A stretch of DNA of 40,211 nt, from assembly GCA_017557535.1 (NCBI GenBank), contig JAFYYM010000136.1, positions 1-40,211 of the forward strand, in the 5' to 3' direction. Below are positions 30,660 to 39,342 of this stretch, piece after piece. The notes below the pieces were generated by a model. That model searched no databases, was not told the origin of the DNA, and saw nothing but the letters and a program-made list of their open reading frames with translations. Both the position numbers and the translations under genes were made by a program. The stretch's first letter is position 1; every line of letters starts with the position of its first letter. The stretch comes from Bacteroidales bacterium (GTDB lineage Bacteria > Bacteroidota > Bacteroidia > Bacteroidales > UBA932).

Positions 30660-32231
30660 ATGAGACTGAAATTTTTCTCTTTATTGCTGGTTCTCGCCGG
30701 CATTCTCTCCTCCTGCGGAGGAAATGAGCCTAGGCTTGTGATTTTCACTTACGATGGTTTGCGTTGGCAGGAGCTCTATACAGGAGCAGATTCCAGCCTT
30801 GTGGGCAATCCTAGGTACGTTGACAATCCTGATGTGATGAAGGCAAAGTATTGGAGAGATACTCCAGAGGAGCGTCGCTCCGTCCTCCTGCCTTTCACAT
30901 GGAGCTATATTGAATCTAACGGTTATATGCTTGGTAACCGTCTCAAAGGCAGTCAGTTCCAAGTGGCCAACAGCATGAGTTTCTCCTATCCTGGCTACAG
31001 TGAGATGTTCTGCGGATGGGCTGATGACGAGAGGGTGGACAGTAATAATCCTATTCCCAATCCCAACACCAGTGTCTTCGAGGTCGTTAACTGGGATCCG
31101 CGTTATAAAGGCAGCGTGATGGTCTATGGGTCGTGGGAGTCTATCCGCTATGCGGTAAACAATGATAGGGGTGGTTTCCCAGGAAGTGTGTCGTATGAAC
31201 CAGATGTGGCCGCCCATAAGAGTCCGGAGTTGGAGTTGATCAACAAGATGCAGGAGGTTATGCCCCACTATTGGGGAGAGGAGCGTTTTGACGCTTTCAC
31301 ATACGCCTACGCTCTCCAGACGATGAAGAAGGATCATCCTAAGGTGATGTGGGTCGCTTTCGGGGACACAGATGAGTGGGGTCACGCCGGCAAGTATGAC
31401 TTTTATCTTGAGGCGGCTCATGGCACGGATGATATGATCAGGCAGATTGTGGAGTTTTGCGAGAGCGATCCCTTCTACAGAGGGAAGACTACCTATCTGA
31501 TGACCACTGACCACGGTCGCGGAAAGAAATCTGGATTCACAAGCCACAGTTCCGGCACCTCCGGGTCCGAGAATACTTGGATGATCGCTTTCGGCAAGGG
31601 TGTCAAGCGTCTTGGTGAAACGTCCGGGAATGGCCCTTATTATACCCGTCAGATAGCCTCCACTGTCGCGGAGATACTCGGGGTGGATTTCACCCCGGAC
31701 AATGGGGAAAAGCAGCCTCCGGTTGATCCTGAGTTCAAGGGAGAACCCCTGCCCGATGATTTGAATATTCAGGATATGGGATACTTCCATGAGTTGACAG
31801 CTACGCCGAGAGGTGCGGGAGTGAGGTATAAGTATTACGAGGGTCCTTTTGTCAGTGTGGATGAGCTGCTTAAAGCGAGAGTCATTGAGAGTGGGATAAA
31901 GGAGGATCTAAGTATTGACAATGCCAGGGCTGAGGACCATTTCGGGTATGATTTCCAAGGGCTGCTCAAGATCCCTGTCTCGGGGCGATATGTCATCTCC
32001 CTGTCTTCAGATGACGGTTCCAAGGTGTTCATAGATGATAAGTTGGTCATTGACAACGACGGTAGTCACAGTACAAATGTAATGGAGGTCTCCCTTGCCA
32101 TGGATGCAGGATACCACCGCCTCCAGGTCCTCTATTTCGACGACTATGAGGGAGAGGCGCTTGAGGTCGGTATTGAGGGCTGCGGACTGTCATTTGATAA
32201 CATTCCAGCCTCGATGCTTTTCCACGAATAA
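30660..32231 (+). CDS. Alkaline-phosphatase-superfamily phosphodiesterase-like lipoprotein with PA14-like tail
   Basis: 523 residues. A lipoprotein signal ends at LSSC (Cys19). The catalytic domain (about 25-355) has the metal-ligand pattern of the nucleotide pyrophosphatase/phosphodiesterase branch: Asp32 in FTYDGLRW, a candidate Ser109 nucleophile in FSYPGYSEMFCG, Asp236/Asp238/His242 in FGDTDEWGHAG, Asp284-His285 in TTDHGRG, and His296. Residues about 385-523 form a PA14-like module (VRYKYYEGPFVSVDELL, DHFGYDF, SSDDGSKVFIDDKLVID, HRLQVLYFDDYEGE). It should hydrolyse a phosphoester or phosphodiester, perhaps a glycan substituent or phosphoglycan; sulfatase activity is less likely because no C/S-x-P-x-R motif is seen. 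It starts 3 bp after the regulator and is a tandem paralogue of the next gene. Confidence 0.82.
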   Translation: MRLKFFSLLLVLAGILSSCGGNEPRLVIFTYDGLRWQELYTGADSSLVGNPRYVDNPDVMKAKYWRDTPEERRSVLLPFTWSYIESNGYMLGNRLKGSQFQVANSMSFSYPGYSEMFCGWADDERVDSNNPIPNPNTSVFEVVNWDPRYKGSVMVYGSWESIRYAVNNDRGGFPGSVSYEPDVAAHKSPELELINKMQEVMPHYWGEERFDAFTYAYALQTMKKDHPKVMWVAFGDTDEWGHAGKYDFYLEAAHGTDDMIRQIVEFCESDPFYRGKTTYLMTTDHGRGKKSGFTSHSSGTSGSENTWMIAFGKGVKRLGETSGNGPYYTRQIASTVAEILGVDFTPDNGEKQPPVDPEFKGEPLPDDLNIQDMGYFHELTATPRGAGVRYKYYEGPFVSVDELLKARVIESGIKEDLSIDNARAEDHFGYDFQGLLKIPVSGRYVISLSSDDGSKVFIDDKLVIDNDGSHSTNVMEVSLAMDAGYHRLQVLYFDDYEGEALEVGIEGCGLSFDNIPASMLFHE

Positions 32232-32245
32232 TCAATTTACTGATA

Positions 32246-33808
32246 ATGAAGAAAATAATTGTTTTTTTCTTGGGCGCCTGCGCCCTTCTCGTATCATGCT
32301 CAAAGGTGGATAATGACCCCAAGGTGGTGGTGATTACCTTCGACGGCCTGCGTTGGCAGGAGGTCTTCTCGGGAGCCGATTCATCACTCATATCCGATCC
32401 TCGTTTCTCTCGGGATCCGGAGGGCCTTAAGGCTGAGTATTGGAAGGATACTCCCCAAGAGCGCCGTGAAGCTTTGATGCCGTTCGTTTGGAGTCACATC
32501 GCCTCCAATGGCTACCTTCTCGGCAACCGGGAGAAGAACAGTCTTATGCAGGTCTCCAATAATAAGTCATATTCCTATCCCGGCTATAGCGAGATGTTTT
32601 GCGGCTGGGCTGATGACGAGAGGGTAGACAGCAATGATCCAGTTCCTAATCCCAATGTAAGCGTGATGGAGGTCGTGAACCAAGATCCTCGTTATAAAGG
32701 TCATGTGATGGTGTATGGATCCTGGGAATCGATTCGCTTCGCCGTGAATAACGAGAGGGGAGGTTTCCCTGGCAGTACAGCCTTTGAGGGGAACGTCTCT
32801 CCTAATCCAAGCCATGGACTGGAGATGATAGACCGGGTGATGGAAAGCATATACGGCGCCCCCAAGGGTGGCGAGAGGCCAGACGGTTTCACATACGCCT
32901 ACGCTATGGAGACCCTGCGGAACGACCACCCGAAACTGTTGTTCATCTCGTTCGGGGAGACTGACGAATGGGGACATGGTGGTGAATATGACAAATACCT
33001 CCATGCGGTTCATTTCACGGATGGTTTCATAAAGGATATTGTCGAAACATGCGAGGCTGACCCGTTCTACAAAGGTAAGACCACCTACCTGATCTCGACG
33101 GACCATGGCAGAGGCCGGGGGGATCGCTTTGTCTCACATGGTGCGGATATAAGGGGTGCTGAGCAGACATGGTTGGTGGCTCTCGGAAGAAATATTCCGG
33201 CCGCCGGTGAAACCTCCGACAACGGTCCTTTCTATACAAAACAGATAGCGGCCACGATCGCGGATCTTCTAGGGGTCGATTTCACCCCTGGCAATGGGGT
33301 CAAGTGCGAGCCTTTCGATCCCACTTATCACAAGGAGCCGGAGACACCCGTGGCCTCAGCGACCTTCTCCGCTGTGGAAGCGACTCCAAAGGGGCATGGC
33401 GTGCGCTACACCTATCACGAGGGGCCTTTCATGAGCGTCGATGAGGTTCTCGCAAGCCCTGTTATCACCCGCGGGACGATCCCGTTCCTTTCCACTTCAG
33501 CTAAACGTCAGGAGGATCATTTCGGGTTTAATTTCAACACTTTGATGAAAATAGAGAAAACAGGCCTGTACCAGATCTCTCTGGCCACGGATGACGGATC
33601 CAAGCTGTTCCTGGACGGCCAGCTTCTGTTTGATATTGACAGGGACGGAGGCGGGTTCGCTGAGGCTTGGATACAGCTCGAGGCCGGCTTCCATCGCCTT
33701 GAGATTCCCTATTTCGAGAATTATGGTGGCGAGAATATAGAAGTCGGCCTCGTCGGCGAAGGCATCGAGGTCGAGCAGTTGCCCGCCTCTATGCTATGGT
33801 ACGATTAG
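32246..33808 (+). CDS. Second alkaline-phosphatase-superfamily phosphodiesterase-like lipoprotein with PA14-like tail
   Basis: 520 residues, same architecture as the gene before it, with lipobox LVSC (Cys18). Ligand motifs are Asp33 in ITFDGLRW, candidate nucleophile Ser110 in YSYPGYSEMFCG, Glu238-Thr-Asp240 and His244 in FGETDEWGHGG, Asp286-His287 in STDHGRG and His298. The first acidic residue of the FGxTDEWGH motif is Glu here and Asp in the paralogue, which might alter metal binding or specificity. The PA14-like tail runs from about 385 (VRYTYHEGPFMSVDEVL ... PASMLWYD). By eye the two proteins are a little over half identical, so the duplication is old enough for divergence of function. 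The stop codon at 33806-33808 directly abuts the stop of the convergent kbl gene. Confidence 0.82.
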   Translation: MKKIIVFFLGACALLVSCSKVDNDPKVVVITFDGLRWQEVFSGADSSLISDPRFSRDPEGLKAEYWKDTPQERREALMPFVWSHIASNGYLLGNREKNSLMQVSNNKSYSYPGYSEMFCGWADDERVDSNDPVPNPNVSVMEVVNQDPRYKGHVMVYGSWESIRFAVNNERGGFPGSTAFEGNVSPNPSHGLEMIDRVMESIYGAPKGGERPDGFTYAYAMETLRNDHPKLLFISFGETDEWGHGGEYDKYLHAVHFTDGFIKDIVETCEADPFYKGKTTYLISTDHGRGRGDRFVSHGADIRGAEQTWLVALGRNIPAAGETSDNGPFYTKQIAATIADLLGVDFTPGNGVKCEPFDPTYHKEPETPVASATFSAVEATPKGHGVRYTYHEGPFMSVDEVLASPVITRGTIPFLSTSAKRQEDHFGFNFNTLMKIEKTGLYQISLATDDGSKLFLDGQLLFDIDRDGGGFAEAWIQLEAGFHRLEIPYFENYGGENIEVGLVGEGIEVEQLPASMLWYD

Positions 33809-34999
33809 TTATTTGATAACCCCTAGCTCTTTACCCACCTTGATGAAGGCAGCGATGGCTTTGTGAAGGTGTTCTTTTTTGTGGGCCGCGGAGAGCTGCA
33901 CCCTGATTCTGGCCTGTCCTTTGGGAACTACAGGATAGTAGAAACCGGTCACGAATATCCCCTCCTCGGCCATCTTGGCGGCGAACTTCTGGGAGAGGGG
34001 AGCGTCGTACAGCATCACGGCGCAGATGGCGCTCTGGGTCGGCTTGATGTCGAATCCGGCGGCCATCATGGCGTCACGGAAGTATCTCACATTCTCCTGC
34101 TGGCGATCGTGGAGCTCATTGCTCTCGCCGAGCATCTTGAACATCTCGATTCCGGCCGCTACAATCATAGGAGGAAGTGAGTTGGAGAAGAGATAAGGCC
34201 TGGAACGCTGACGGAGCATGTCAATAATCTCCTTGCGTCCGGTCGTGAATCCGCCCACGGTGCCTCCGAAAGCCTTTCCTAGGGTTCCTGTGAATATGTC
34301 GATCCTTCCATAGCAATCGAACTGCTCGGCGACGCCACGGCCAGTCTTTCCGACAACTCCGGCTGAGTGGCTCTCGTCAACCATGACCAGCGCGTCATAT
34401 TTCTCTGCAAGATCGCAGATCTTGTCCATCGGGGCGACATTGCCGTCCATTGAGAACACACCGTCAGTGCAGATGATCCTGAATCTCTGAGCCTGAGCCT
34501 CTTTGAGGCAGCGCTCCAGATCTTCCATGTCGGCGTTGGCGTAGCGATAGCGGACAGCCTTGCAAAGGCGGACTCCGTCAATTATGGAGGCGTGGTTGAG
34601 TGAGTCGGAAATAATAGCGTCCTCGGCTGTCAGAAGCGGTTCAAAGACTCCGCCGTTGGCATCGAAACAGGAGGCATAGAGGATGGTGTCCTCAGTCTTG
34701 AAGAACTTGGAGATAGACTCCTCAAGTTCCTTGTGGAGATCCTGGGTGCCACAGATGAAACGCACCGAGCTCATACCGAAACCTCTCTCGTCCATCGCCT
34801 TTTTGGCGGCCTCGATGAGTTTCGGGGAGTCGGCCAGTCCAAGATAGTTGTTGGCGCAGAAGTTAAGTGCCTTGCTGCCATCCTGGAGAGTGATCTCGGC
34901 GGACTGTGCGGAAGCGATGTTCCTCTCGTTCTTGTACAAGCCGGCTTCCTTGATGGAGGCGAGCTCGGCTTTCAAATGATCCTGAAATTTGCCGTACAT
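33809..34999 (-). CDS. kbl: Glycine C-acetyltransferase (2-amino-3-ketobutyrate CoA ligase)
   Basis: 396 residues, full length for the family. It is a pyridoxal-phosphate enzyme of the alpha-oxoamine synthase group. It cleaves 2-amino-3-ketobutyrate with CoA to glycine and acetyl-CoA in the second step of threonine breakdown. The PLP lysine is Lys242 in TGTLGKAFGG, and Asp208/His211 in VMVDESHSAG bind the cofactor. NYLGLADSPKLIEAA, SSVRFICGTQ and SLNHASIIDGVRL are typical. KBL is favoured over AONS or ALAS by these motifs and by the divergent threonine dehydrogenase gene 86 bp away. The ATG at 34999 gives the standard N-terminus. It is cytoplasmic. Confidence 0.94.
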   Translation of the reverse strand: MYGKFQDHLKAELASIKEAGLYKNERNIASAQSAEITLQDGSKALNFCANNYLGLADSPKLIEAAKKAMDERGFGMSSVRFICGTQDLHKELEESISKFFKTEDTILYASCFDANGGVFEPLLTAEDAIISDSLNHASIIDGVRLCKAVRYRYANADMEDLERCLKEAQAQRFRIICTDGVFSMDGNVAPMDKICDLAEKYDALVMVDESHSAGVVGKTGRGVAEQFDCYGRIDIFTGTLGKAFGGTVGGFTTGRKEIIDMLRQRSRPYLFSNSLPPMIVAAGIEMFKMLGESNELHDRQQENVRYFRDAMMAAGFDIKPTQSAICAVMLYDAPLSQKFAAKMAEEGIFVTGFYYPVVPKGQARIRVQLSAAHKKEHLHKAIAAFIKVGKELGVIK

Positions 35000-35042
35000 G
35001 ATTATGAATGATTATTTAGTTTTATGTTTTACGAAAATAATG

Positions 35043-35050
35043 TAAATTTG
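35043..35050 (+). promoter_or_regulatory. Probable -7 box (TAAATTTG) for tdh
   Basis: An exact TAnnTTTG match lies in the A/T-rich kbl-tdh intergenic region, 35 bp before the tdh ATG, and would start transcription near 35057. The -33 position holds a T-rich stretch (35020-35023) without a perfect TTTG. No convincing box is seen on the minus strand for kbl. Confidence 0.5.
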
Positions 35051-35085
35051 TGCCAGCTAATTTAGCAATTAAACCGCTATCTGCA

Positions 35086-36039
35086 ATGAAAAATGTTCTT
35101 GTGATAGGCTCAACCGGTCAGATTGGCTCCGAGCTCACGATGAAGATCAGGAGGATGATTCCTGAAGGCAACGTTGTCGCTGGTTTTATCAAAGGTGCTG
35201 AGCCGAAAGGCGAGCTTCTTGAGAGTGGGCCTGTGGCAGAGGCTGATGTCTGTAATGGCGCTCAGCTTTTGGAAATTGTAAAGAAGTACGATATCGACAC
35301 CATTTATAATCTCGCCGCCCTCCTGTCAGCTGTGGCCGAAAGGAAGCCTCAGCTCGCATGGCATATCCAGATAGACGGTCTGATGACTATTCTCGAGATC
35401 GCCAGGGAATACAACTGCGCTGTGTTCACGCCTTCCTCAATCGGCTCCTTCGGTCCGGAAACCCCTCGTAAGAACACACCTCAGGACACCATTCAGAGGC
35501 CTCGCTCGATGTATGGATGCACGAAAGTGGCCACTGAGCTGCTCAGCGATTATTACTTCCACAAATATGGCGTCGACACCCGTTCGATCCGATTCCCAGG
35601 GTTGATATCCAATGTGACCCTTCCTGGAGGAGGTACCACTGACTACGCCGTGGAGATTTATTATGCCGCCGTCAAGGGAGAGGAGTTCGTTTGCCCGATC
35701 GCCCCTGGAACCTTCATGGATATGATGTACATGCCGGACGCCTTGAAGGCCGCTGTCGACATTATGAACGCTGATCCCTCCAGGCTCGTGCATCGCAACT
35801 CTTTCAACATTGCCTCAATGAGCTTTGATCCTGAGATTCTGAGGGCCAAGATTACCGAGCACATCCCTGGTTTCAAGATGCGCTACGAGGTGGATCCTGT
35901 TCGCCAGGCCATCGCTGATTCCTGGCCGGACAAGATGGACGACAGCTGCGCCCGCGAGGAATGGGATTGGAAGCCATCATACGACCTTGAGGGCATGACC
36001 ATTGACATGATCGATGCCCTCAAGAAAAAACTGCTGTAG
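35086..36039 (+). CDS. tdh: L-threonine 3-dehydrogenase, SDR (epimerase-like) type
   Basis: 317 residues from the ATG at 35086. A GTG at 35050 would add 12 residues before the Rossmann motif and overlaps the -7 box, so it is rejected. GSTGQIG (8-14) binds NAD, and Tyr143 and Lys147 in MYGCTKVATELL form the catalytic pair of extended SDRs. TPSSIGSFGPETPRKNTPQ, RFPGLISN, GGGTTDYAVEIYYAA and MMYMPDALKAA are hallmark blocks of the short-chain threonine dehydrogenases, which differ from the zinc-dependent E. coli Tdh. It oxidises L-threonine to 2-amino-3-ketobutyrate, the unstable substrate of the divergent kbl gene. It is cytoplasmic. Confidence 0.93.
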   Translation: MKNVLVIGSTGQIGSELTMKIRRMIPEGNVVAGFIKGAEPKGELLESGPVAEADVCNGAQLLEIVKKYDIDTIYNLAALLSAVAERKPQLAWHIQIDGLMTILEIAREYNCAVFTPSSIGSFGPETPRKNTPQDTIQRPRSMYGCTKVATELLSDYYFHKYGVDTRSIRFPGLISNVTLPGGGTTDYAVEIYYAAVKGEEFVCPIAPGTFMDMMYMPDALKAAVDIMNADPSRLVHRNSFNIASMSFDPEILRAKITEHIPGFKMRYEVDPVRQAIADSWPDKMDDSCAREEWDWKPSYDLEGMTIDMIDALKKKLL

Positions 36040-36048
36040 TTCAGACTA

Positions 36049-37269
36049 TTATGAGGCGTAGAGGGTGATAATATTCAGTATCACCTCCGATGCCTTTTCC
36101 ATCGATTGCAGGGGGACGAACTCCATCTTGCCGTGGAAATTGAGTCCGCCAGCGAATATGTTGGGGCAGGGAAGACCTTTGAAGCTCAAGTTGGCACCAT
36201 CAGTGCCGCCTCTTATAGGCTGGATCCTGGGCTTGACTCCAGCCATCTCCATCGCTTTGACTGCCTTTTCAACAACGTGGTAGTGAGGTTCGACCTGCTC
36301 ACGCATGTTATAATACTGGTCCTTCACCACAGGAGTGGCGGTTCCCTCGCCATATTTCAAATTAATGAAATCACAGCACTTTTGAATGGCTCCCTTCTTC
36401 CTTTCAAACAGCGCCCTGTCGTGGTCCCGGATGATATATGTGATGTCAGCATCCTCCACTGTGCCGCTGAAATTGATGATGTGGAAAAAGCCTTCGTAAC
36501 CTTCTGTGAACTCCGGCCTTTGCTCTATCGGAAGCAGTGAGTTCATCTCCATGCCGATAAGGATGGCGTTCTTCATCTTGCTCTTGGCGTAGCCCGGGTG
36601 GACATTCCGGCCTTGGATGTGGATTTTCGCCGAGGCTGCGTTGAAGTTCTCGAATTCCAGTTCTCCGACCTCGCCTCCGTCCATGGTGTATGCGTAGTCA
36701 GCTCCGAATCTCTCAACGTCGAACTTGACCACCCCTCGGCCGATTTCCTCGTCTGGAGTGAATCCGATTTTGATGTCTCCATGCAGATACTCAGGATGTT
36801 CCATGATATACTGGACAGCATTCATGATCTCGGCCACTCCAGCTTTGTCATCCGCTCCAAGCAAGGTCGTCCCGTCAGTGGTGATGAGAGTCTGGCCGAT
36901 ATAGTGTAGCATCTCCGGGAACTCGGAGGGCTTCAAAGCAAGTCCAGTAACTCCTAGCAGGGGTATTTCCCCACCATCATATTCACTTATTATCTGTGGT
37001 TTGATTCCGGCCCCGGAAGCGTCCGGGGCAGTGTCTACATGGGCTATGAAGCCTATAGCAGGCACGTTAGACTCTATATTGGATGGGATGGAGGCCATCA
37101 CGTAGCCATATTCATCTAGAGTCGCTTCCACACCCATCGCCATGAGCTCATCCCTCAATAATTTGAGTAAATCCAACTGCTTGGCTGTGGAAGGCTGGCT
37201 ATCGGAATTCTCATCGCTCTGGGTGTCTATCGCGATGTATCTGAGAAACCGGTCAAGTATTGTTTCCAT
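36049..37269 (-). CDS. pepT: Peptidase T (tripeptide aminopeptidase)
   Basis: 406 residues, the standard length. It is a zinc metallopeptidase of family M20 that removes N-terminal residues from tripeptides in the cytoplasm. Zinc ligands and catalytic residues are visible at near-E. coli positions: His77 and Asp79 in AHVDTAPD, Asp140 in LGADDKAG, Glu174/Glu175 in PDEEIGRG, Asp197 in TMDGGEVG and His379 in NFHGKMEF. The C-terminal block IRGGTDGANLSFKG is also typical. The start ATG overlaps the stop of the upstream oligopeptide transporter by one base (TAATG), implying coupled translation: peptides imported by OPT are trimmed by PepT. Confidence 0.95.
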   Translation of the reverse strand: METILDRFLRYIAIDTQSDENSDSQPSTAKQLDLLKLLRDELMAMGVEATLDEYGYVMASIPSNIESNVPAIGFIAHVDTAPDASGAGIKPQIISEYDGGEIPLLGVTGLALKPSEFPEMLHYIGQTLITTDGTTLLGADDKAGVAEIMNAVQYIMEHPEYLHGDIKIGFTPDEEIGRGVVKFDVERFGADYAYTMDGGEVGELEFENFNAASAKIHIQGRNVHPGYAKSKMKNAILIGMEMNSLLPIEQRPEFTEGYEGFFHIINFSGTVEDADITYIIRDHDRALFERKKGAIQKCCDFINLKYGEGTATPVVKDQYYNMREQVEPHYHVVEKAVKAMEMAGVKPRIQPIRGGTDGANLSFKGLPCPNIFAGGLNFHGKMEFVPLQSMEKASEVILNIITLYAS

Positions 37270-39248
37270 TATTCCTTAACTTTTTTGGATGAGATGATCA
37301 TATAGGCTATCAAGGCGATGAAGGGGATTATGGCGATAGCCTCACCATGAGCAGCATGCCACTCGGACATGAACCAATCCACATTGAAGAACTTGAGGAG
37401 GGCGCTCACGACTCCCATCAAGGCTCCACCCGCGATGAATCCGGAAGCGATCAGGGTTCCTTTGTTCAGCCTGGCGTCATTGACCTTCTTGTCCTTGGTT
37501 CTCGTGCTGACATACCAGGAGATCGCGCCTCCCACCAACAGGGGAAGGTTGAGGTCGATCGGGATGAACATGCCAAGTGCGAACGCTAATGCGGGTACCT
37601 TGAATATGGTCAGCAGGATGGCGATCGCCGCTCCAATCCCGTAGAGCAGCCAAGGCGCTCCGCCACCATTCATCATCGGCTGGATCACGGCAGCCATAGC
37701 ATTGGCTTGCGGGGCCACGAGGGCTTGGTCGCCAACGAATCCATAGGTCTTGTTAAGCACCAGCATCACTCCACAGACAGTAGCGGCGGCCACCGCGACA
37801 CCGACGAACTTCCATCCTTCCTGTTTCTTGGGAGTGCTGCCTATCCAATAACCGATCTTCAAGTCTGTGATGAATGAACCGGCGACCGAGAGGGCTGTAC
37901 AGACAACTCCTCCGATTATCAATGCGGCGGCCATGCCGGCGTTACCCTTCAGGCCGACAGCGACGAGTATGAGCGACGCTATGATCAGGGTCATCAGTGT
38001 CATTCCACTGACCGGGTTGGTGCCGACGATGGCGATGGCGTTGGCCGCCACGGTGGTAAACAGGAAGGATATGATTCCCACAATCAACAAGCCCACAAGA
38101 GCTTGCCAGACGTTATTGACCACACCACCGAACGCGAAGAAGGCGAAGATGGCCAGAAGCGCGATTACTATCCCGAAAACGATGGTCTTCATAGGGATAT
38201 CCTCCTGTGTCCTCTCTATCACCGTATCTTTAGTCACACCAGGCTTGTCGGTGGATCCCTTGAACTCCCTCACTGCCAGTCCAACCGCCGATTTGATGAC
38301 GCCGAAAGACTTGATGATTCCTATGATACCTGCCGTGGCAATGCCTCCGATGCCGATATGCCTGGCGTAATCCTTGAAAATCTGTTCGGGGGACATCTCT
38401 CCGATGGTCATGGTCACTCCCGTATTCATCAGGTCGATGACCTGGCCTCCCCAGAGGATGTTCATAAGCGGGATTATGACCAGCCAGACCAGAAGACTTC
38501 CGCAGCAGATCACGAAGGCGTATTTAAGACCGATTATGTAGCCTAGACCAAGGACGGCGGCGCTGGTGTTTATTTTCAGCAAGACTTTTGCTTTGTCAGC
38601 GATCGTCCTTCCTACTCCGAGCACTGTGGTCGTCAGCGTGTCGGACCAGGTGCCGAAGGTGCTCACGACAAAGTCGTACAAACCACCGATCAATCCGCTC
38701 ACCAGCAGGGTTCCCGCTCCTTTTCCGCCCTCTCCGCTGACCAGGATCTGTGTGGTCGCGGTAGCCTCCGGGAAAGGATACTTCCCATGCATCTCTTTCA
38801 CGAAATATTTCCGGAATGGAATCAGGAACAGTATTCCAAGCACACCTCCAAGCAATGAGGAAAGGAACATCTGGGCGAAACTGACCTGAACGCCGAGGAT
38901 GTATATGGCGGGAAGGGTGAATATCGCTCCGGCGACAACCGCTCCTGAGCAACCGCCGATCGACTGGATGATCACATTCTGTCCTAGGCCTTCCTTTTTC
39001 CCTAGGGCACTGGTCAAACCGACCGCTATGATGGCGATAGGTATGGCCGCCTCGAAGACCTGTCCTACCCTGAGACCGAGATATGCCGCGGCGGCGGAGA
39101 ATATCACAACCATCAGCAGTCCGATGGCGACCGAGTACGGAGTGACCTCAGCCCATTGTCTCTCAGCACCGAGGAGAGGCTTGTACTCTTCACCGGGCGC
39201 CAGTTCCCTCTGGGCATTTTCCGGCAATGCATTATGAGTTTCTTCCAT
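37269..39248 (-). CDS. OPT-family oligopeptide transporter
   Basis: 659 residues, inner membrane, with roughly 14-16 hydrophobic segments by inspection. A polar N-terminus of about 37 residues leads to VTPYSVAIGLLMVVIFSAAA and AYLGLRVGQVFEAAIPIAII, characteristic of prokaryotic OPT proteins. A hydrophilic loop (about 330-350, KGSTDKPGVTKDT) separates two bundles. The last segment is followed by a short basic SSKKVKE. These carriers use the proton gradient to take up small peptides, and some members carry metal chelates; coupling to pepT supports peptides here. Upstream on the minus strand a near-match TATATTTA occurs around 39275-39282 but its TTTG partner is too close (15 bp), so no promoter is claimed. 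Confidence 0.93.
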   Translation of the reverse strand: MEETHNALPENAQRELAPGEEYKPLLGAERQWAEVTPYSVAIGLLMVVIFSAAAAYLGLRVGQVFEAAIPIAIIAVGLTSALGKKEGLGQNVIIQSIGGCSGAVVAGAIFTLPAIYILGVQVSFAQMFLSSLLGGVLGILFLIPFRKYFVKEMHGKYPFPEATATTQILVSGEGGKGAGTLLVSGLIGGLYDFVVSTFGTWSDTLTTTVLGVGRTIADKAKVLLKINTSAAVLGLGYIIGLKYAFVICCGSLLVWLVIIPLMNILWGGQVIDLMNTGVTMTIGEMSPEQIFKDYARHIGIGGIATAGIIGIIKSFGVIKSAVGLAVREFKGSTDKPGVTKDTVIERTQEDIPMKTIVFGIVIALLAIFAFFAFGGVVNNVWQALVGLLIVGIISFLFTTVAANAIAIVGTNPVSGMTLMTLIIASLILVAVGLKGNAGMAAALIIGGVVCTALSVAGSFITDLKIGYWIGSTPKKQEGWKFVGVAVAAATVCGVMLVLNKTYGFVGDQALVAPQANAMAAVIQPMMNGGGAPWLLYGIGAAIAILLTIFKVPALAFALGMFIPIDLNLPLLVGGAISWYVSTRTKDKKVNDARLNKGTLIASGFIAGGALMGVVSALLKFFNVDWFMSEWHAAHGEAIAIIPFIALIAYMIISSKKVKE

Positions 39249-39306
39249 AAGGGGATTTGTTTGAAATTGTCTTATAAATATAGGTAAATAAATTTTTCAA
39301 AAAAAA

Positions 39307-39337
39307 TTTGCCAGATTAAAAAAAGTTTGTACCTTTG
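39307..39337 (+). promoter_or_regulatory. Canonical Bacteroidota promoter driving 23S rRNA
   Basis: TTTG (39307-39310) and TACCTTTG (39330-39337) are separated by 19 bp, a full match to the Bacteroidota housekeeping promoter. Transcription should start near 39343. An A-rich stretch between and upstream of the boxes (39295-39306) may act as an UP-like element. The stretch 39249-39306 before it is A/T-rich and contains the divergent start region of the OPT gene. Confidence 0.8.
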
Positions 39338-39342
39338 CAGCC

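Noticed and set aside
30681-31790. Long minus-strand frame under the first phosphatase-superfamily gene (369 codons)
   Set aside because: Shadow of the real plus-strand gene; no recognisable domain, no start context.
30660-33808. Sulfatases
   Set aside because: There is no C/S-x-P-x-R maturation motif; the S-Y-P-G-Y context and metal ligands match phosphodiesterase-type members of the superfamily.
35050-35085. GTG start giving 12 extra residues on tdh
   Set aside because: It overlaps the probable -7 promoter box, and the ATG at 35086 places the Rossmann motif at the normal distance.
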